DNA of 64,000 nucleotides from Saprospiraceae bacterium (GCA_020628475.1 JAHDFB010000001.1:62001-126000), one strand, 5' to 3'; positions 28,875 to 38,581 are shown, numbered from the stretch's first letter. Program-made: numbers and translations. The notes: generated by a model not told the origin, from the sequence alone.

Positions 28875-29872
28875 ATTTTCATACGGGGCTGCGGTGTAAT
28901 ACTTTGATCTACAAAAGCGTTGTTTTCAAATTTATAGTGCCCGGCCATTGCAATCATTCCTGCGTTATCGGTGCAATACCGGAAGGCAGGAATGAAACTT
29001 TTCCAGCCATTTTCTTGGCATAAAGCTTCTAATCGAGCTCTCAAACCTGAATTTGCACTAACGCCTCCAGCAATGGCTAATTGATCTATATTGTAGGCTC
29101 GTGCAGCCTTTTCTAGTTTAATCAGTAGAATATCAATGATGATATCTTGTACCGATCGACTAATATCTTCTTTATGATTTTCGATAAAGTCCGCATCTTC
29201 TTTGATATGCTTGATCAAGAAATTGCGAATGGCTGTTTTCAAGCCACTAAAACTAAAGTTGTAGCCGTCAATTTTAGGGATTGGAAAGGAATAGAGCCGT
29301 TGTCCTTCCTTCGCTAATCGATCAATAACGGGCCCAGCAGGATAGGGCAGTCCCATCATCTTTCCTGTTTTATCAAAGGCCTCTCCGGCCGCATCATCCA
29401 AGGTTTCTCCCAACACGATCATATCCGAAGGGCTGTTTACCAATACAATTTGAGTGTGACCACCAGATACGGTTAAACAAATAAATGGAAATGACGGCTT
29501 TGGATCATCAATCATATGTGCTAGAATGTGTGCTTCCATATGATTGACAGAAATAAGTGGAATGTTTTGAGCGAGTGCAAATCCCTTGGCAAAGGAGGTT
29601 CCCACCAATAAACTTCCTAAAAGACCTGGACCTTGAGTAAAGGCGACCGCATCGATATCTTTCGGAGTCAATCCAGCTTCTTTTAATACAAAATCAACCA
29701 CTGGTACAATTTGTTGCTGATGTGCTCGACTGGCTAGTTCAGGTACTACACCACCATATTGTGCATGAATTTTTTGCCCCGATACACCAAGACTAAGCAT
29801 TTTTGCATCATGCATTATAGCCGCTGAAGTGTCGTCACAAGAAGATTCTATTGCTAAAATTGTACTGGGCAT
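28871..29872 (-). CDS. tsaD: tRNA N6-threonylcarbamoyladenosine transferase
   Basis: ILAIESSCDDTSAAI, VNHMEAHILAHM, AIAGGVSANSGLR. Confidence 0.97.
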   Translation of the reverse strand: MPSTILAIESSCDDTSAAIMHDAKMLSLGVSGQKIHAQYGGVVPELASRAHQQQIVPVVDFVLKEAGLTPKDIDAVAFTQGPGLLGSLLVGTSFAKGFALAQNIPLISVNHMEAHILAHMIDDPKPSFPFICLTVSGGHTQIVLVNSPSDMIVLGETLDDAAGEAFDKTGKMMGLPYPAGPVIDRLAKEGQRLYSFPIPKIDGYNFSFSGLKTAIRNFLIKHIKEDADFIENHKEDISRSVQDIIIDILLIKLEKAARAYNIDQLAIAGGVSANSGLRARLEALCQENGWKSFIPAFRYCTDNAGMIAMAGHYKFENNAFVDQSITPQPRMKI

Positions 29873-29883
29873 AATTTTTTCCG

Positions 29884-29891
29884 CAAATATA
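29884..29891 (-). promoter_or_regulatory. Bacteroidota -7 box TATATTTG upstream of tsaD
   Basis: Reverse complement of CAAATATA, 11 nt from start codon. Confidence 0.45.
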
Positions 29892-29992
29892 CTAGCTGTA
29901 GAAAGAAATTCAATTCGTAATCCGTGTAGAATTTATAAAAAAAGCGTATTATTACGTCATTATCATTAATCAAAAAAAAACCTATTTCTTCG

Positions 29993-30574
29993 ATGAAATT
30001 AATTTTGAACCTTCTTTTATTATTAGTTTGTGCGGGAATCGCATACCTTATTTATGGTAATATCAAAGAACCGATCGTTTTTGAAGATGCATACAAAGAA
30101 CGTCAAGGGGCTGTGGTTACCCAATTGGAAAAGATAAGAGAAGCACAAGAAATTTACAAGCGTGTAACAGGAGAATATGCTGATAATTTTGATTCTTTGA
30201 AATATGTATTGGCCAATGATAGCTTTGCCATCTACAAGATCATCGGAAACTTGGATGATGAAAATAATGAGGCGCAAATCGATACTTTCTATGAGAGTGC
30301 AGGGGATTCTATTCGTGCTATGGGTATCAGTATTGATTCTTTGGATTATGTTCCTTATGGTGAAGCAGGTGCAGCATTTTCGATCGATGCGGATACATTG
30401 ACGTTCCAGAATACGCTAGTAAATGTAGTAGAAGTAGGTATTCAGAAGAAGAAATACATGGGTAAATATGCCGATGAAAAGTATAAAAAATACAATCCAT
30501 TCTATGATCCGAATGATGTTATAAAATTTGGAGATATGGCCTCACCAAATACCTCGGGTAATTGGAGAAATTAG
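29993..30574 (+). CDS. Membrane-anchored hypothetical protein with pseudopilin-like segment
   Basis: N-terminal TM LILNLLLLLVCAGIAYLIYG; QLEKIREAQEIYKRVTGEYADNFDSLKYVL. Confidence 0.65.
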   Translation: MKLILNLLLLLVCAGIAYLIYGNIKEPIVFEDAYKERQGAVVTQLEKIREAQEIYKRVTGEYADNFDSLKYVLANDSFAIYKIIGNLDDENNEAQIDTFYESAGDSIRAMGISIDSLDYVPYGEAGAAFSIDADTLTFQNTLVNVVEVGIQKKKYMGKYADEKYKKYNPFYDPNDVIKFGDMASPNTSGNWRN

Positions 30575-31323
30575 AGATTGTATACAACACCATCGCTCAT
30601 AAAGAGCAGTTAAAAAATACAAGACTTTCAGTTGTTTTATCAACTGAAGGTCTTTGTTTTTTTATTGATGGTTCTGCACAAGATCAAGCGGCTATCTTCT
30701 ATGCTAGATCCTTTTCCATTCAAGAGAAATCGAAAATTATAGCACGTATTATGGAGGAGTATCAGGTCGCAGATGTGCAATTGTATTACGACGATCCGCG
30801 TTATTCATTGATTCCTAGAAATTTGTTCTTATATGGATATGAAAAGGATTATGTTCGAAACATATTCGAATATTCCAATAAGGATGTGTTATTTAATGAT
30901 CAGTTAAGTGCACTAGCAGCTGTCAATGTCTATGCTTATTCTTTATCAGAAGATCTGTATATACGACAACAATTTCCGGGAATCAAAACCAAGCATATAG
31001 CCTCATCCATCATTGAGACATTTGAGCCGTTTAAACAGGGAGTACTCATTTATTTCACCATGCAATCTATGTATTGTATAGAGCGTAAAGCAGGACATTT
31101 AGAGGCGAATGTGCGCTACAATTTCCGTACGAAAGAAGATATATTATATTATATACGTTCCTTCATTGGAGATCAAGTCACACCAGAAAACATTATTCTT
31201 GCTGGATTGATACCAAATGCAGAGGAGAACATACCTTTTCTTAAAGGCTATTTAAACAATATCAGCCAACATGACCAAGATATTTGGATCAATAGTCATG
31301 TAATCTTTAATTCATTGCAATGA
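30562..31323 (+). CDS. DUF3822 family protein
   Basis: NTRLSVVLSTEGLCFFIDG N-terminus, position directly upstream of rsmD-like gene; TTG start overlapping upstream stop. Confidence 0.75.
   Translation: MEKLEIVYNTIAHKEQLKNTRLSVVLSTEGLCFFIDGSAQDQAAIFYARSFSIQEKSKIIARIMEEYQVADVQLYYDDPRYSLIPRNLFLYGYEKDYVRNIFEYSNKDVLFNDQLSALAAVNVYAYSLSEDLYIRQQFPGIKTKHIASSIIETFEPFKQGVLIYFTMQSMYCIERKAGHLEANVRYNFRTKEDILYYIRSFIGDQVTPENIILAGLIPNAEENIPFLKGYLNNISQHDQDIWINSHVIFNSLQ
30621..30664 (+). terminator. Terminator-like hairpin inside DUF3822 CDS
   Basis: aagactttcagttg(30621-30634) / caactgaaggtctt(30641-30654): 14 pairs, one G-U; followed by tgttttttta. Confidence 0.75.
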
Positions 31324-31868
31324 GAATTATTTCTGGACGATTTGGTGGTAGAAAGTTTATCCCACCAGCTAAAAATTGGCCGACTCGACCAACTACCGAT
31401 ATTTCCAAGGAAGGACTCTTTAATATATTGATGAATACCATCGATTTTGAAGAAGTGACCATGTTGGATTTATTTGGAGGTACGGGAAATCATTGCTATG
31501 AATTTGTTTCTCGAGGCTGTACTGACGTGACTTATGTGGACCAACATGGACCAGCGGTTGGATTTGTTAAAAAATTGAGTAAAGAACTGAAAATAGAAGA
31601 TTGCATTACGATTGTTAAGTCCGATGTATTTAAATTCTTAAAAAGAAATACCCGTCAGTTTGATTATATATTTGCCGGGCCTCCATACCCACTTCCCAAT
31701 CTAGGAGACATTCCTGATATCCTATTTGAATCCAATGTATTAAAAGAAGATGGATTATTTGTATTAGAACATAATCCGGATCATAATTTCGAGAATCATC
31801 CATGCTTTTTGAAAGTGCGAAAATATGGGCAAACAAGATTTGCTTTTTTTGCACATGCAGCAAAATAA
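31320..31868 (+). CDS. rsmD: RsmD-like 16S rRNA (guanine-N2) methyltransferase with altered motif IV
   Basis: MRIISGRFGGRKFIPP..RPTTDISKEGLFNIL, LDLFGGTGNHCYEFVSRG; motif IV reads FAGPPY instead of xDPPY. Confidence 0.85.
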   Translation: MRIISGRFGGRKFIPPAKNWPTRPTTDISKEGLFNILMNTIDFEEVTMLDLFGGTGNHCYEFVSRGCTDVTYVDQHGPAVGFVKKLSKELKIEDCITIVKSDVFKFLKRNTRQFDYIFAGPPYPLPNLGDIPDILFESNVLKEDGLFVLEHNPDHNFENHPCFLKVRKYGQTRFAFFAHAAK

Positions 31869-32082
31869 ATGCCCAGGAAAGTAGCTTTGGTCAAATTATA
31901 TTTCGATTCAGTTATACATATAAAAAAAGTTACTATGATCTTGCAGGTCTTCCTGCTGACATTGTCTTAATTCGTTGATAATCAATGGTGTGTGCATTTG
32001 TTAACATTGAGTTAACCTAAACGTCACATAGTATTAATTATTACATAACACCATCGTAACTGACTTTACTTGTCTTGCCTCG

Positions 32083-32090
32083 TAGCTTTG
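32083..32090 (+). promoter_or_regulatory. Bacteroidota -7 box TAGCTTTG
   Basis: Matches TAnnTTTG, 37 nt before ATG at 32127. Confidence 0.4.
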
Positions 32091-32126
32091 TGGTAAATGT
32101 AACAAACTTTATACAAGACAAGATTT

Positions 32127-33743
32127 ATGAGAAAAATTTACACGCTTTTATTTTTATTGTTGGTAGCACATTTGGCTACGTCACAAATCACCATCACGGA
32201 TGCTGATTTGGTCGCAGACAATGATTATGTATGGAACGCAGATGATGAAATCATTCTGGACGGTTATGTATTTTTAGAATCTGGAGCGACATTGACAATT
32301 ATGCCAGGAACGGTAATTAAAGGAAAAGCGCTTCCTTCTACAGGAGACAACGCTTCAGCTCTAATCATTTCTCAAGGAGCACAAATTTTGGCTTCAGGAA
32401 CTTCTAGTAGTCCGATTATTTTCACTTCAGAATTAGATGATTTATCGAATAATAGTGAATTAACTTCAGATGATAAAGGACTTTGGGGAGGATTGATTAT
32501 CCTGGGAGAAGCAGTAGTAGGAGTAGATGGTGGATCTGAAAACATCGAAGGTATTCCATCTACAGAAGGAAGAGCGATGTACGGAGGAACGAATAATGAC
32601 GATAATTCAGGAGTGCTTCAATATGTATCTATTCGCCATGCAGGAACAGCTTTAGAAGCAAACAATGAGATCAATGGTTTGACATTAGGTGGTGTAGGAA
32701 GAGGAACCAAGATTGAGTATATCGAAGTATTCGCAAATAAAGATGATGGAATCGAGTGGTTCGGTGGAGCTGTCAATGTAAAAAATGCCGTAGTATCTTT
32801 CTGTGGTGATGATTCTTTCGATTTTGATCAGAGCTGGGATGGAAAAGGACAATTCTGGTTTAGTATTCAGGATGAGGAATCCAATAGAGCAGGAGAGTGG
32901 GATGGAAGTGAAGCTTCTGATTTGACTCCAAGTGTTATCTTTCAATTATCCAATGCAACATTCATCGGAGGTGGTGATTCAAGTGAGCACGAAGATGGAA
33001 ACGATGCGCTACGTATCAGAGATGCAGCAGCAGCTAAGGTGTATAATTCCATCATGATCGATTTTGCTGATAGAGCGATTCGATTAGATGATGACTTTAC
33101 TGGAGATTCATTTGATCGATTGGTTGATGGTGATATCGAATTTAAGAATAATGTGCTTTGGGATTTCGGAGCAGGTACTACCGTCGCAGAGATTACGAAG
33201 ACAGGAGACGATCAGCAGCCATTGATTGATGCCGTTGAAAATGGTGGAAACCTATTAATTGATCCAATCATCGGTGGAATTTCTAGACAACCAGATGGTG
33301 GCTTAGACCCAAGATGTGGTGAGTGGGATGTACTAACAGGAGCAACGGATTTGGAAGACGAATTTTTCGAAGATGTAAATTACATTGGCGCATTTGGCAC
33401 AGATAACTGGGCGAAAGGATGGACAGCTTTAGATGCGTATGGATATTTTGGAAATTTATTTTCTTCTAATAAGTCTACTCAAATTGATGTAGAAGTATTG
33501 GATGTATATCCGAATCCATTCAACACACAAATTAATGTTGATTTCAATTTAGATGCGAAAGCAGTAGTAGCCATTGAAGTGTATACAATCAATGGTCAAT
33601 TGATTGAATCTGTTTCTTCTACACTTACTGCAGGAGCGCATACTTCAACCATTGAATTGAATCAATTAAATGCAGGTAACTATATCGTAGCATTAAAAGA
33701 AAATAACGTGTTAACAGCGGTTCAACAAATCGTAAAAAAATAA
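32127..33743 (+). CDS. Secreted parallel-beta-helix-like protein with T9SS type A sorting domain
   Basis: Signal peptide; GATLTIMPGTVIKGKA..; C-terminus VLDVYPNPFNTQINVDFNLDAKAVVAIEVYTINGQLI..LNAGNYIVAL..VQQIVKK. Confidence 0.88.
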   Translation: MRKIYTLLFLLLVAHLATSQITITDADLVADNDYVWNADDEIILDGYVFLESGATLTIMPGTVIKGKALPSTGDNASALIISQGAQILASGTSSSPIIFTSELDDLSNNSELTSDDKGLWGGLIILGEAVVGVDGGSENIEGIPSTEGRAMYGGTNNDDNSGVLQYVSIRHAGTALEANNEINGLTLGGVGRGTKIEYIEVFANKDDGIEWFGGAVNVKNAVVSFCGDDSFDFDQSWDGKGQFWFSIQDEESNRAGEWDGSEASDLTPSVIFQLSNATFIGGGDSSEHEDGNDALRIRDAAAAKVYNSIMIDFADRAIRLDDDFTGDSFDRLVDGDIEFKNNVLWDFGAGTTVAEITKTGDDQQPLIDAVENGGNLLIDPIIGGISRQPDGGLDPRCGEWDVLTGATDLEDEFFEDVNYIGAFGTDNWAKGWTALDAYGYFGNLFSSNKSTQIDVEVLDVYPNPFNTQINVDFNLDAKAVVAIEVYTINGQLIESVSSTLTAGAHTSTIELNQLNAGNYIVALKENNVLTAVQQIVKK

Positions 33744-33769
33744 CAGTAATAGTAAGTAGTAATAATAAG

Positions 33770-33808
33770 TCTATATCCCGAATCATTGAATTTCGGGATA
33801 TAGATTTT
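33770..33808 (+). terminator. Rho-independent terminator
   Basis: tctatatcccgaa / ttcgggatataga followed by tttt. Confidence 0.85.
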
Positions 33809-33823
33809 ACAAAAAAGTGTAAC

Positions 33824-33859
33824 TCTAATATCTAATAATCTAATATCTAATATCTAAAA
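33824..33859 (+). repeat. Heptanucleotide tandem repeat (TCTAATA, five units, one with +1 A)
   Basis: TCTAATA|TCTAATAA|TCTAATA|TCTAATA|TCTAAAA then C and ATG at 33861. Confidence 0.9.
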
Positions 33860-33860
33860 C

Positions 33861-36701
33861 ATGCAATATTTAAAACAGAGTCTAATTCTCTTCTTTATTT
33901 TATGTACAAGCCTTAACCTTATGGCACAAAGTGGTGTTGTCAGCGGAACGATCGTTGATGAAGCGAGTGCAGATCCACTGATTGGAGCTTATGTATTTGT
34001 AGAAGGAACAGATAAGGCGGCCGCTACCGATTTTGATGGTAAATACAAAATCGAATTAGCACCAGGAACATACCAATTAAAAATTACCTACATCGGTTTT
34101 CCGAATAAGATTATTGATGAAGTCATCGTAAAAGATGGTGAAATTACTTATTTGGATCTTTCACTTTCTGAAGGATCAGAACAAATGGAAGAAATCGTGG
34201 TCAAAGCGAAAGTAATCGAGCGATCTGAAAATTCTGTGATGATGTTACAGAAGAAATCGTACAAGATTCAGGACGGTATATCTTCACAAGAAATGTCAAA
34301 GCTTTCTGTCAGTAATGTGGCTGGAGCCATGAAGAAAATTACGGGAGCTACAGTACAAGATGGAAAATACCTAAATGTGCGAGGACTTGGAGATCGATAT
34401 TCATTGGCACAGATGGATGGTATTGCTTTACCAAGTGTAGATCCTTATAAGAACAGTGCTCAGTTGGATTTTATTCCAACCAACATCATTGAAAATATCA
34501 TTGCCAGTAAAACATTTACTCCAGACCAACCTGGTACGTTTACTGGTGGTAATGTAACCATTAAAACGAAATCCTTGCCAGAGCAAGAAACATTCTCTGC
34601 TGGTTTATCTTTCGGATATAATACGGTCAGCAATTTAAATAATAAATTCCTTAAAAATACGAGATCAGGGCTTGATTTCTTGGGATATGATAATGGCTCA
34701 AGAAGACTTCCATCGGAATTTACGAATGAAGAAAATGCTGATTATTTACAAGATTTAGTGCCTCTATTGGTACGATTGGGTAATGCAGATATCGGAGAAG
34801 GGGCTGATCGTATGAGCAGTTTAGTGGATTTTGAATTTGATTCTGAAGAAACGACATCACCGATTAATCATGGTCTGAACCTATCATACGGTAACTCTTA
34901 CAAATTGAAAAAAGGAGGAGAGATCGGATTGATCTTCGCCGGTAAATACAGCCGAGATTATACACATCGGGAAAACCAAGTTAATGCTCAATACGGTGTG
35001 AATGGAGAATTGAGACAATTTGGAAACTACTTAGTGGATCAGAGTGTGGAGTCTCCACAGATCAATGGTTTCGCAGGTTTGTCTTATAAAATCAACGGAA
35101 ATCATGAATTGACGGTTAAAAATCTGTACAATCACCAAACAGCGATCTCTTCAAGAAAGGTTATTGGTGAAGATGGCCAAAACATTCAGGCACCTTCTTT
35201 CAAATTGGGACGAGATAATACCTTCCAAGAATTATCATTAAACATGACTTCATTATCTGGAACGCACCGTCTTCCAAGAGTAGGAGGTTTGAAGATCGAA
35301 TGGACAGGAGCATACATCAAGTCAAGAAGATATGAGCCAGAATTGGCTTACCTATCTACTCAGTGGAATGAAGAAACGGACGTTGAAGGTATTCCGGAGG
35401 CGAATGTTGCGCCACCATTATTATTCTGGAGAGATATTAACGATAACACGTATTCTGGTAAGATTGATTTCACCTTACCAGTTCCTGCTATCTGGAATGC
35501 AGATTTAAAGGCTGGATTCAATATGTATTCAAAATACAGAAATAGTGACGAGACCTCGATCAATATTGCGACGGCCAATAATGCACCAGAATTTACAGGC
35601 GGAAACGCAAATGATTTCTATACTCAAGAAAATGCAGGTATCATTGGACAGGATGATCAAGGAAGAGCATTATTTGGAAACTACTTAGTAGATTATACCA
35701 ACCCTAAGAACAGTTACACAGGAAGTTCTATGGTGACAGCTGGTTATATTATGACCATTTTGAAGCCATTGGATAACTTTAAAATTGTAGCGGGTGTTCG
35801 TGCTGAAAACACCAATATCTTTGCTCAAAGTAAGATTGTCGATCGAATTGAGACAGTCGAAGCAGATTCTACCAACACAGGTAGTATCCAGTCTTTAGAC
35901 TTCTTACCGGCGGTATCATTGATATACAATGCGACGGATAAAGCTAATTTTAGATTGAATTATTCTAAGACGATTGCACGTCCTAGTTTACGTGAAATCG
36001 CACCGTTTGCATCTTGGGATCCGATTTTATCTATTTTCTTCTTAGGAAACCCGAATTTAACAACGACCGATATCAATAACTATGATGCACGATGGGAATT
36101 ATTTATGAATCGTGGGGAATTGATTGCTTTAAGTGTATTCTATAAAGATTTCAACAATCCAATCAGTTTGTCTGTAAAGCCTGCTTCAAACACCGAGTTT
36201 CAGTACGTAAACGTGACAGAAGGGTATGTATCCGGATTGGAGATTGAATTTAGAAAGAATTTGAATTTTATTTCTCCGAGATTGGATGGTTTCAAATTTG
36301 GTGGTAATTTCTCCTTGATTCAATCAAGAATGGGCATTCCTGCCAATGCGCGATTTATTCCTGAAAAGAGAACATTTGATGGACAGAGTCCGTTTTTGGC
36401 CAATGCGAATCTTACCTATTCAAATTTAGAATTGGGTATTGAGAGTGCTATTTCTTACAATTATGTTGGAAAGCGATTATCTTCTTTAGGAGATCAGGCT
36501 CCTGATAATTATTTAGCTCCGTTCAATACGTTGAACTTTGTATTCAGTAAGAAATTTGGAAGATATAACTTGAAATTCGGTGCAACGAATTTATTAAATA
36601 ATCGAGTAAGAGAAACGTTAACCTACGAAGGTGTTGATTACGTTACGCGAGCATACGACCGTGGAATTGGATTCAACTTCGGTGTAAGTTATAAGTATTA
36701 G
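33861..36701 (+). CDS. TonB-dependent receptor with carboxypeptidase-regulatory-like N-terminal domain
   Basis: GVVSGTIVDEASADPLIGAYVFVEGTDKAAATDFDGKYKIEL; plug NVRGLGDRYSLAQMDGIALPS; barrel C-terminus. Confidence 0.94.
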   Translation: MQYLKQSLILFFILCTSLNLMAQSGVVSGTIVDEASADPLIGAYVFVEGTDKAAATDFDGKYKIELAPGTYQLKITYIGFPNKIIDEVIVKDGEITYLDLSLSEGSEQMEEIVVKAKVIERSENSVMMLQKKSYKIQDGISSQEMSKLSVSNVAGAMKKITGATVQDGKYLNVRGLGDRYSLAQMDGIALPSVDPYKNSAQLDFIPTNIIENIIASKTFTPDQPGTFTGGNVTIKTKSLPEQETFSAGLSFGYNTVSNLNNKFLKNTRSGLDFLGYDNGSRRLPSEFTNEENADYLQDLVPLLVRLGNADIGEGADRMSSLVDFEFDSEETTSPINHGLNLSYGNSYKLKKGGEIGLIFAGKYSRDYTHRENQVNAQYGVNGELRQFGNYLVDQSVESPQINGFAGLSYKINGNHELTVKNLYNHQTAISSRKVIGEDGQNIQAPSFKLGRDNTFQELSLNMTSLSGTHRLPRVGGLKIEWTGAYIKSRRYEPELAYLSTQWNEETDVEGIPEANVAPPLLFWRDINDNTYSGKIDFTLPVPAIWNADLKAGFNMYSKYRNSDETSINIATANNAPEFTGGNANDFYTQENAGIIGQDDQGRALFGNYLVDYTNPKNSYTGSSMVTAGYIMTILKPLDNFKIVAGVRAENTNIFAQSKIVDRIETVEADSTNTGSIQSLDFLPAVSLIYNATDKANFRLNYSKTIARPSLREIAPFASWDPILSIFFLGNPNLTTTDINNYDARWELFMNRGELIALSVFYKDFNNPISLSVKPASNTEFQYVNVTEGYVSGLEIEFRKNLNFISPRLDGFKFGGNFSLIQSRMGIPANARFIPEKRTFDGQSPFLANANLTYSNLELGIESAISYNYVGKRLSSLGDQAPDNYLAPFNTLNFVFSKKFGRYNLKFGATNLLNNRVRETLTYEGVDYVTRAYDRGIGFNFGVSYKY

Positions 36702-36751
36702 AAAAAAGTAGAGACGGAAGTCTCTTTTAAGATAGATATTAGAGTGCATAC

Positions 36752-36783
36752 GGGCTTTGCTAATTCGTTAGCAAGGCCTGTAT
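36752..36783 (+). terminator. Hairpin downstream of TonB receptor
   Basis: gggctttgctaa-ttcg-ttagcaaggcct; weak T-tract. Confidence 0.55.
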
Positions 36784-37270
36784 CATTTTATGGAGACAGC
36801 ATAATAGTACCGTGCATTGTTTATTTTTCTATAAAGCTTGACTTTTTTAATATTTTAACTGCTTCCGATCACGTTCTGAGGAATAATTCGGGTAAAAATG
36901 TCGTATTCAAGAAATTTAATTTTATTTCGTGCCTAAAAAATAGGGGGGAGGCGGTCTTTAAAACGTCTAATAGTAAATGCTTGGTAGAAGTATCGAGAAT
37001 ATAGCATAAGCGAGAAGAAAATTCGGGAATGTCTGCTTCAAAATTGTCTTTTATTTTTCAAAAATGATAATGACTTGTTAAAATTGAACAAAAGTCAAAA
37101 ATCGAAGCAACAATCTGGCCTTTCAAATCGTCTATATATGTACTTGACCAACTGTAAAGCAGAAAGTGAAGTAGAGGATTAAACGTTAAATTTTTATCAA
37201 TGAGTTACATATTATAAAAATTTATACTATATTAGTTCTTGCAAATTATAAACCCATATTTAATATCGTT

Positions 37271-37381
37271 ATGTTTAAATCATTATTTAACCGATTTTTT
37301 GCGTCTTTGGGTTCAAAGACTCAGAAATCAGTACAGATCCTCAAGGTAGACGAGGAGTACGAAAGCTGGATAGGAATTTAG
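37271..37381 (+). CDS. Putative 36-aa small protein
   Basis: ATG..TAG encoding MFKSLFNRFFASLGSKTQKSVQILKVDEEYESWIGI, followed by a terminator at 37446-37480; not in the ORF track. Confidence 0.45.
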   Translation: MFKSLFNRFFASLGSKTQKSVQILKVDEEYESWIGI

Positions 37382-37445
37382 TGTTTCGTATGTCTACGCC
37401 CATAGAAATCGGAAATGAGAATCCGATAGAACAAAAAATGTAAAG

Positions 37446-37480
37446 AACCTGATATTTTACCGATATCAGGTTTTTTGTTT
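37446..37480 (+). terminator. Rho-independent terminator
   Basis: acctgatat-tttacc-gatatcaggt followed by ttttttgttttt (start approximate). Confidence 0.85.
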
Positions 37481-37496
37481 TTTATAGCTCGACATC

Positions 37497-37832
37497 ATGA
37501 CCAACAGAACGGATCTGAAAAACACATTAAGAAAGAATCGAAGCGTCATTTTTTTGTATTTATCGATGAGCTTGTTTTTTCTTTCTTTCGTTCTGAAATT
37601 TTTTCGGCAAGAATTATTTGGAATTCAACGCGGTTATGCTCCGCATGAATTATCGTTCCATTTTATGGTGCTTCTGCCCATCCAGCTGTGTGCCTTATTG
37701 ATCATTTTATACATCTTGGTATTTCGGTCTAGATATTTGTCTTCTCATAGTCGTATGATCGGCTGGATATTTTTGATTGGTATGATGGCTTATTGGTTAT
37801 ATCGTTGGCTTCCTATTTTTTTAGATTTGTGA
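37497..37832 (+). CDS. Small multi-pass membrane hypothetical protein
   Basis: Several hydrophobic helices (VIFLYLSMSLFFLSFVLKFF, FMVLLPIQLCALLIILYILVF, MIGWIFLIGMMAYWLYRW). Confidence 0.6.
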   Translation: MTNRTDLKNTLRKNRSVIFLYLSMSLFFLSFVLKFFRQELFGIQRGYAPHELSFHFMVLLPIQLCALLIILYILVFRSRYLSSHSRMIGWIFLIGMMAYWLYRWLPIFLDL

Positions 37833-37871
37833 CCTTGTTTTAAGAAAGGTGTATAGCATTAGCTCACCTGT

Positions 37872-38492
37872 TTAATATTCCATTTTGATTTTATATGTAG
37901 GGGGTATTTCAAATTTCATCTTTTCTTCTGACCGTGCTATTTCATCTTGTAAAAAATCCGCAAAGTTCTTCCATGTTGAAATTACTGTTCCATTTTGAAG
38001 CATGGAAAATATTTCGTTGTTGCCATCCGCAAAATAGCCCAATTTCTCTTTTCCCGAATAGTGCGAAGTGCCAAAATGAAAAAACGAATATTCTACTTGG
38101 TATTCTTGAATCCATGAAAGATTAGCCCGGAATAGATCCTGCGCTCGAACGCTACTTTTATTGGTTTGGTGGGCGTTAACAATGGATGAGGTAATTCCGT
38201 ACAATGCTATGTCGTATATGAAACATCCATTGATTTCGTTTAAAAAATCTACATAAAAAGAAGGTATTGCTTTATCGGATCTGGATTCGAAAGTTTGGAT
38301 CCAATCGTTTGTTACTGGTGGGAATAATAATATGCCCCAATTCATTGGTGCGATCCATGGGCGATGAAAAATGAATAATTCATCGCCACTTCCGATTTTA
38401 GAATTGTTTGCAATGTATTTGAGACATTGATGCTTTATGGCATCCAATTCTAAAGGATAATTAGAAATTCTATTTTTAATCGTTTCATTCAT
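37872..38492 (-). CDS. SMI1/KNR4 (SUKH)-like protein
   Basis: AIPSFYVDFLNEINGCFIYDIALYGITSS typical of SUKH; family call by eye. Confidence 0.5.
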   Translation of the reverse strand: MNETIKNRISNYPLELDAIKHQCLKYIANNSKIGSGDELFIFHRPWIAPMNWGILLFPPVTNDWIQTFESRSDKAIPSFYVDFLNEINGCFIYDIALYGITSSIVNAHQTNKSSVRAQDLFRANLSWIQEYQVEYSFFHFGTSHYSGKEKLGYFADGNNEIFSMLQNGTVISTWKNFADFLQDEIARSEEKMKFEIPPTYKIKMEY

Positions 38493-38581
38493 TTTAATGC
38501 TTCAGTGGGTGTTATACTGAGTTATGATTGGTTAGGATTGGCAATGTTTTGCGATGATAAATAATATTGAAGAGCTAATTT

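Noticed and set aside
36744-37004. 86-aa ORF after the TonB receptor
   Set aside because: Overlaps the terminator hairpin and has no signal, start context or recognisable composition; likely chance.
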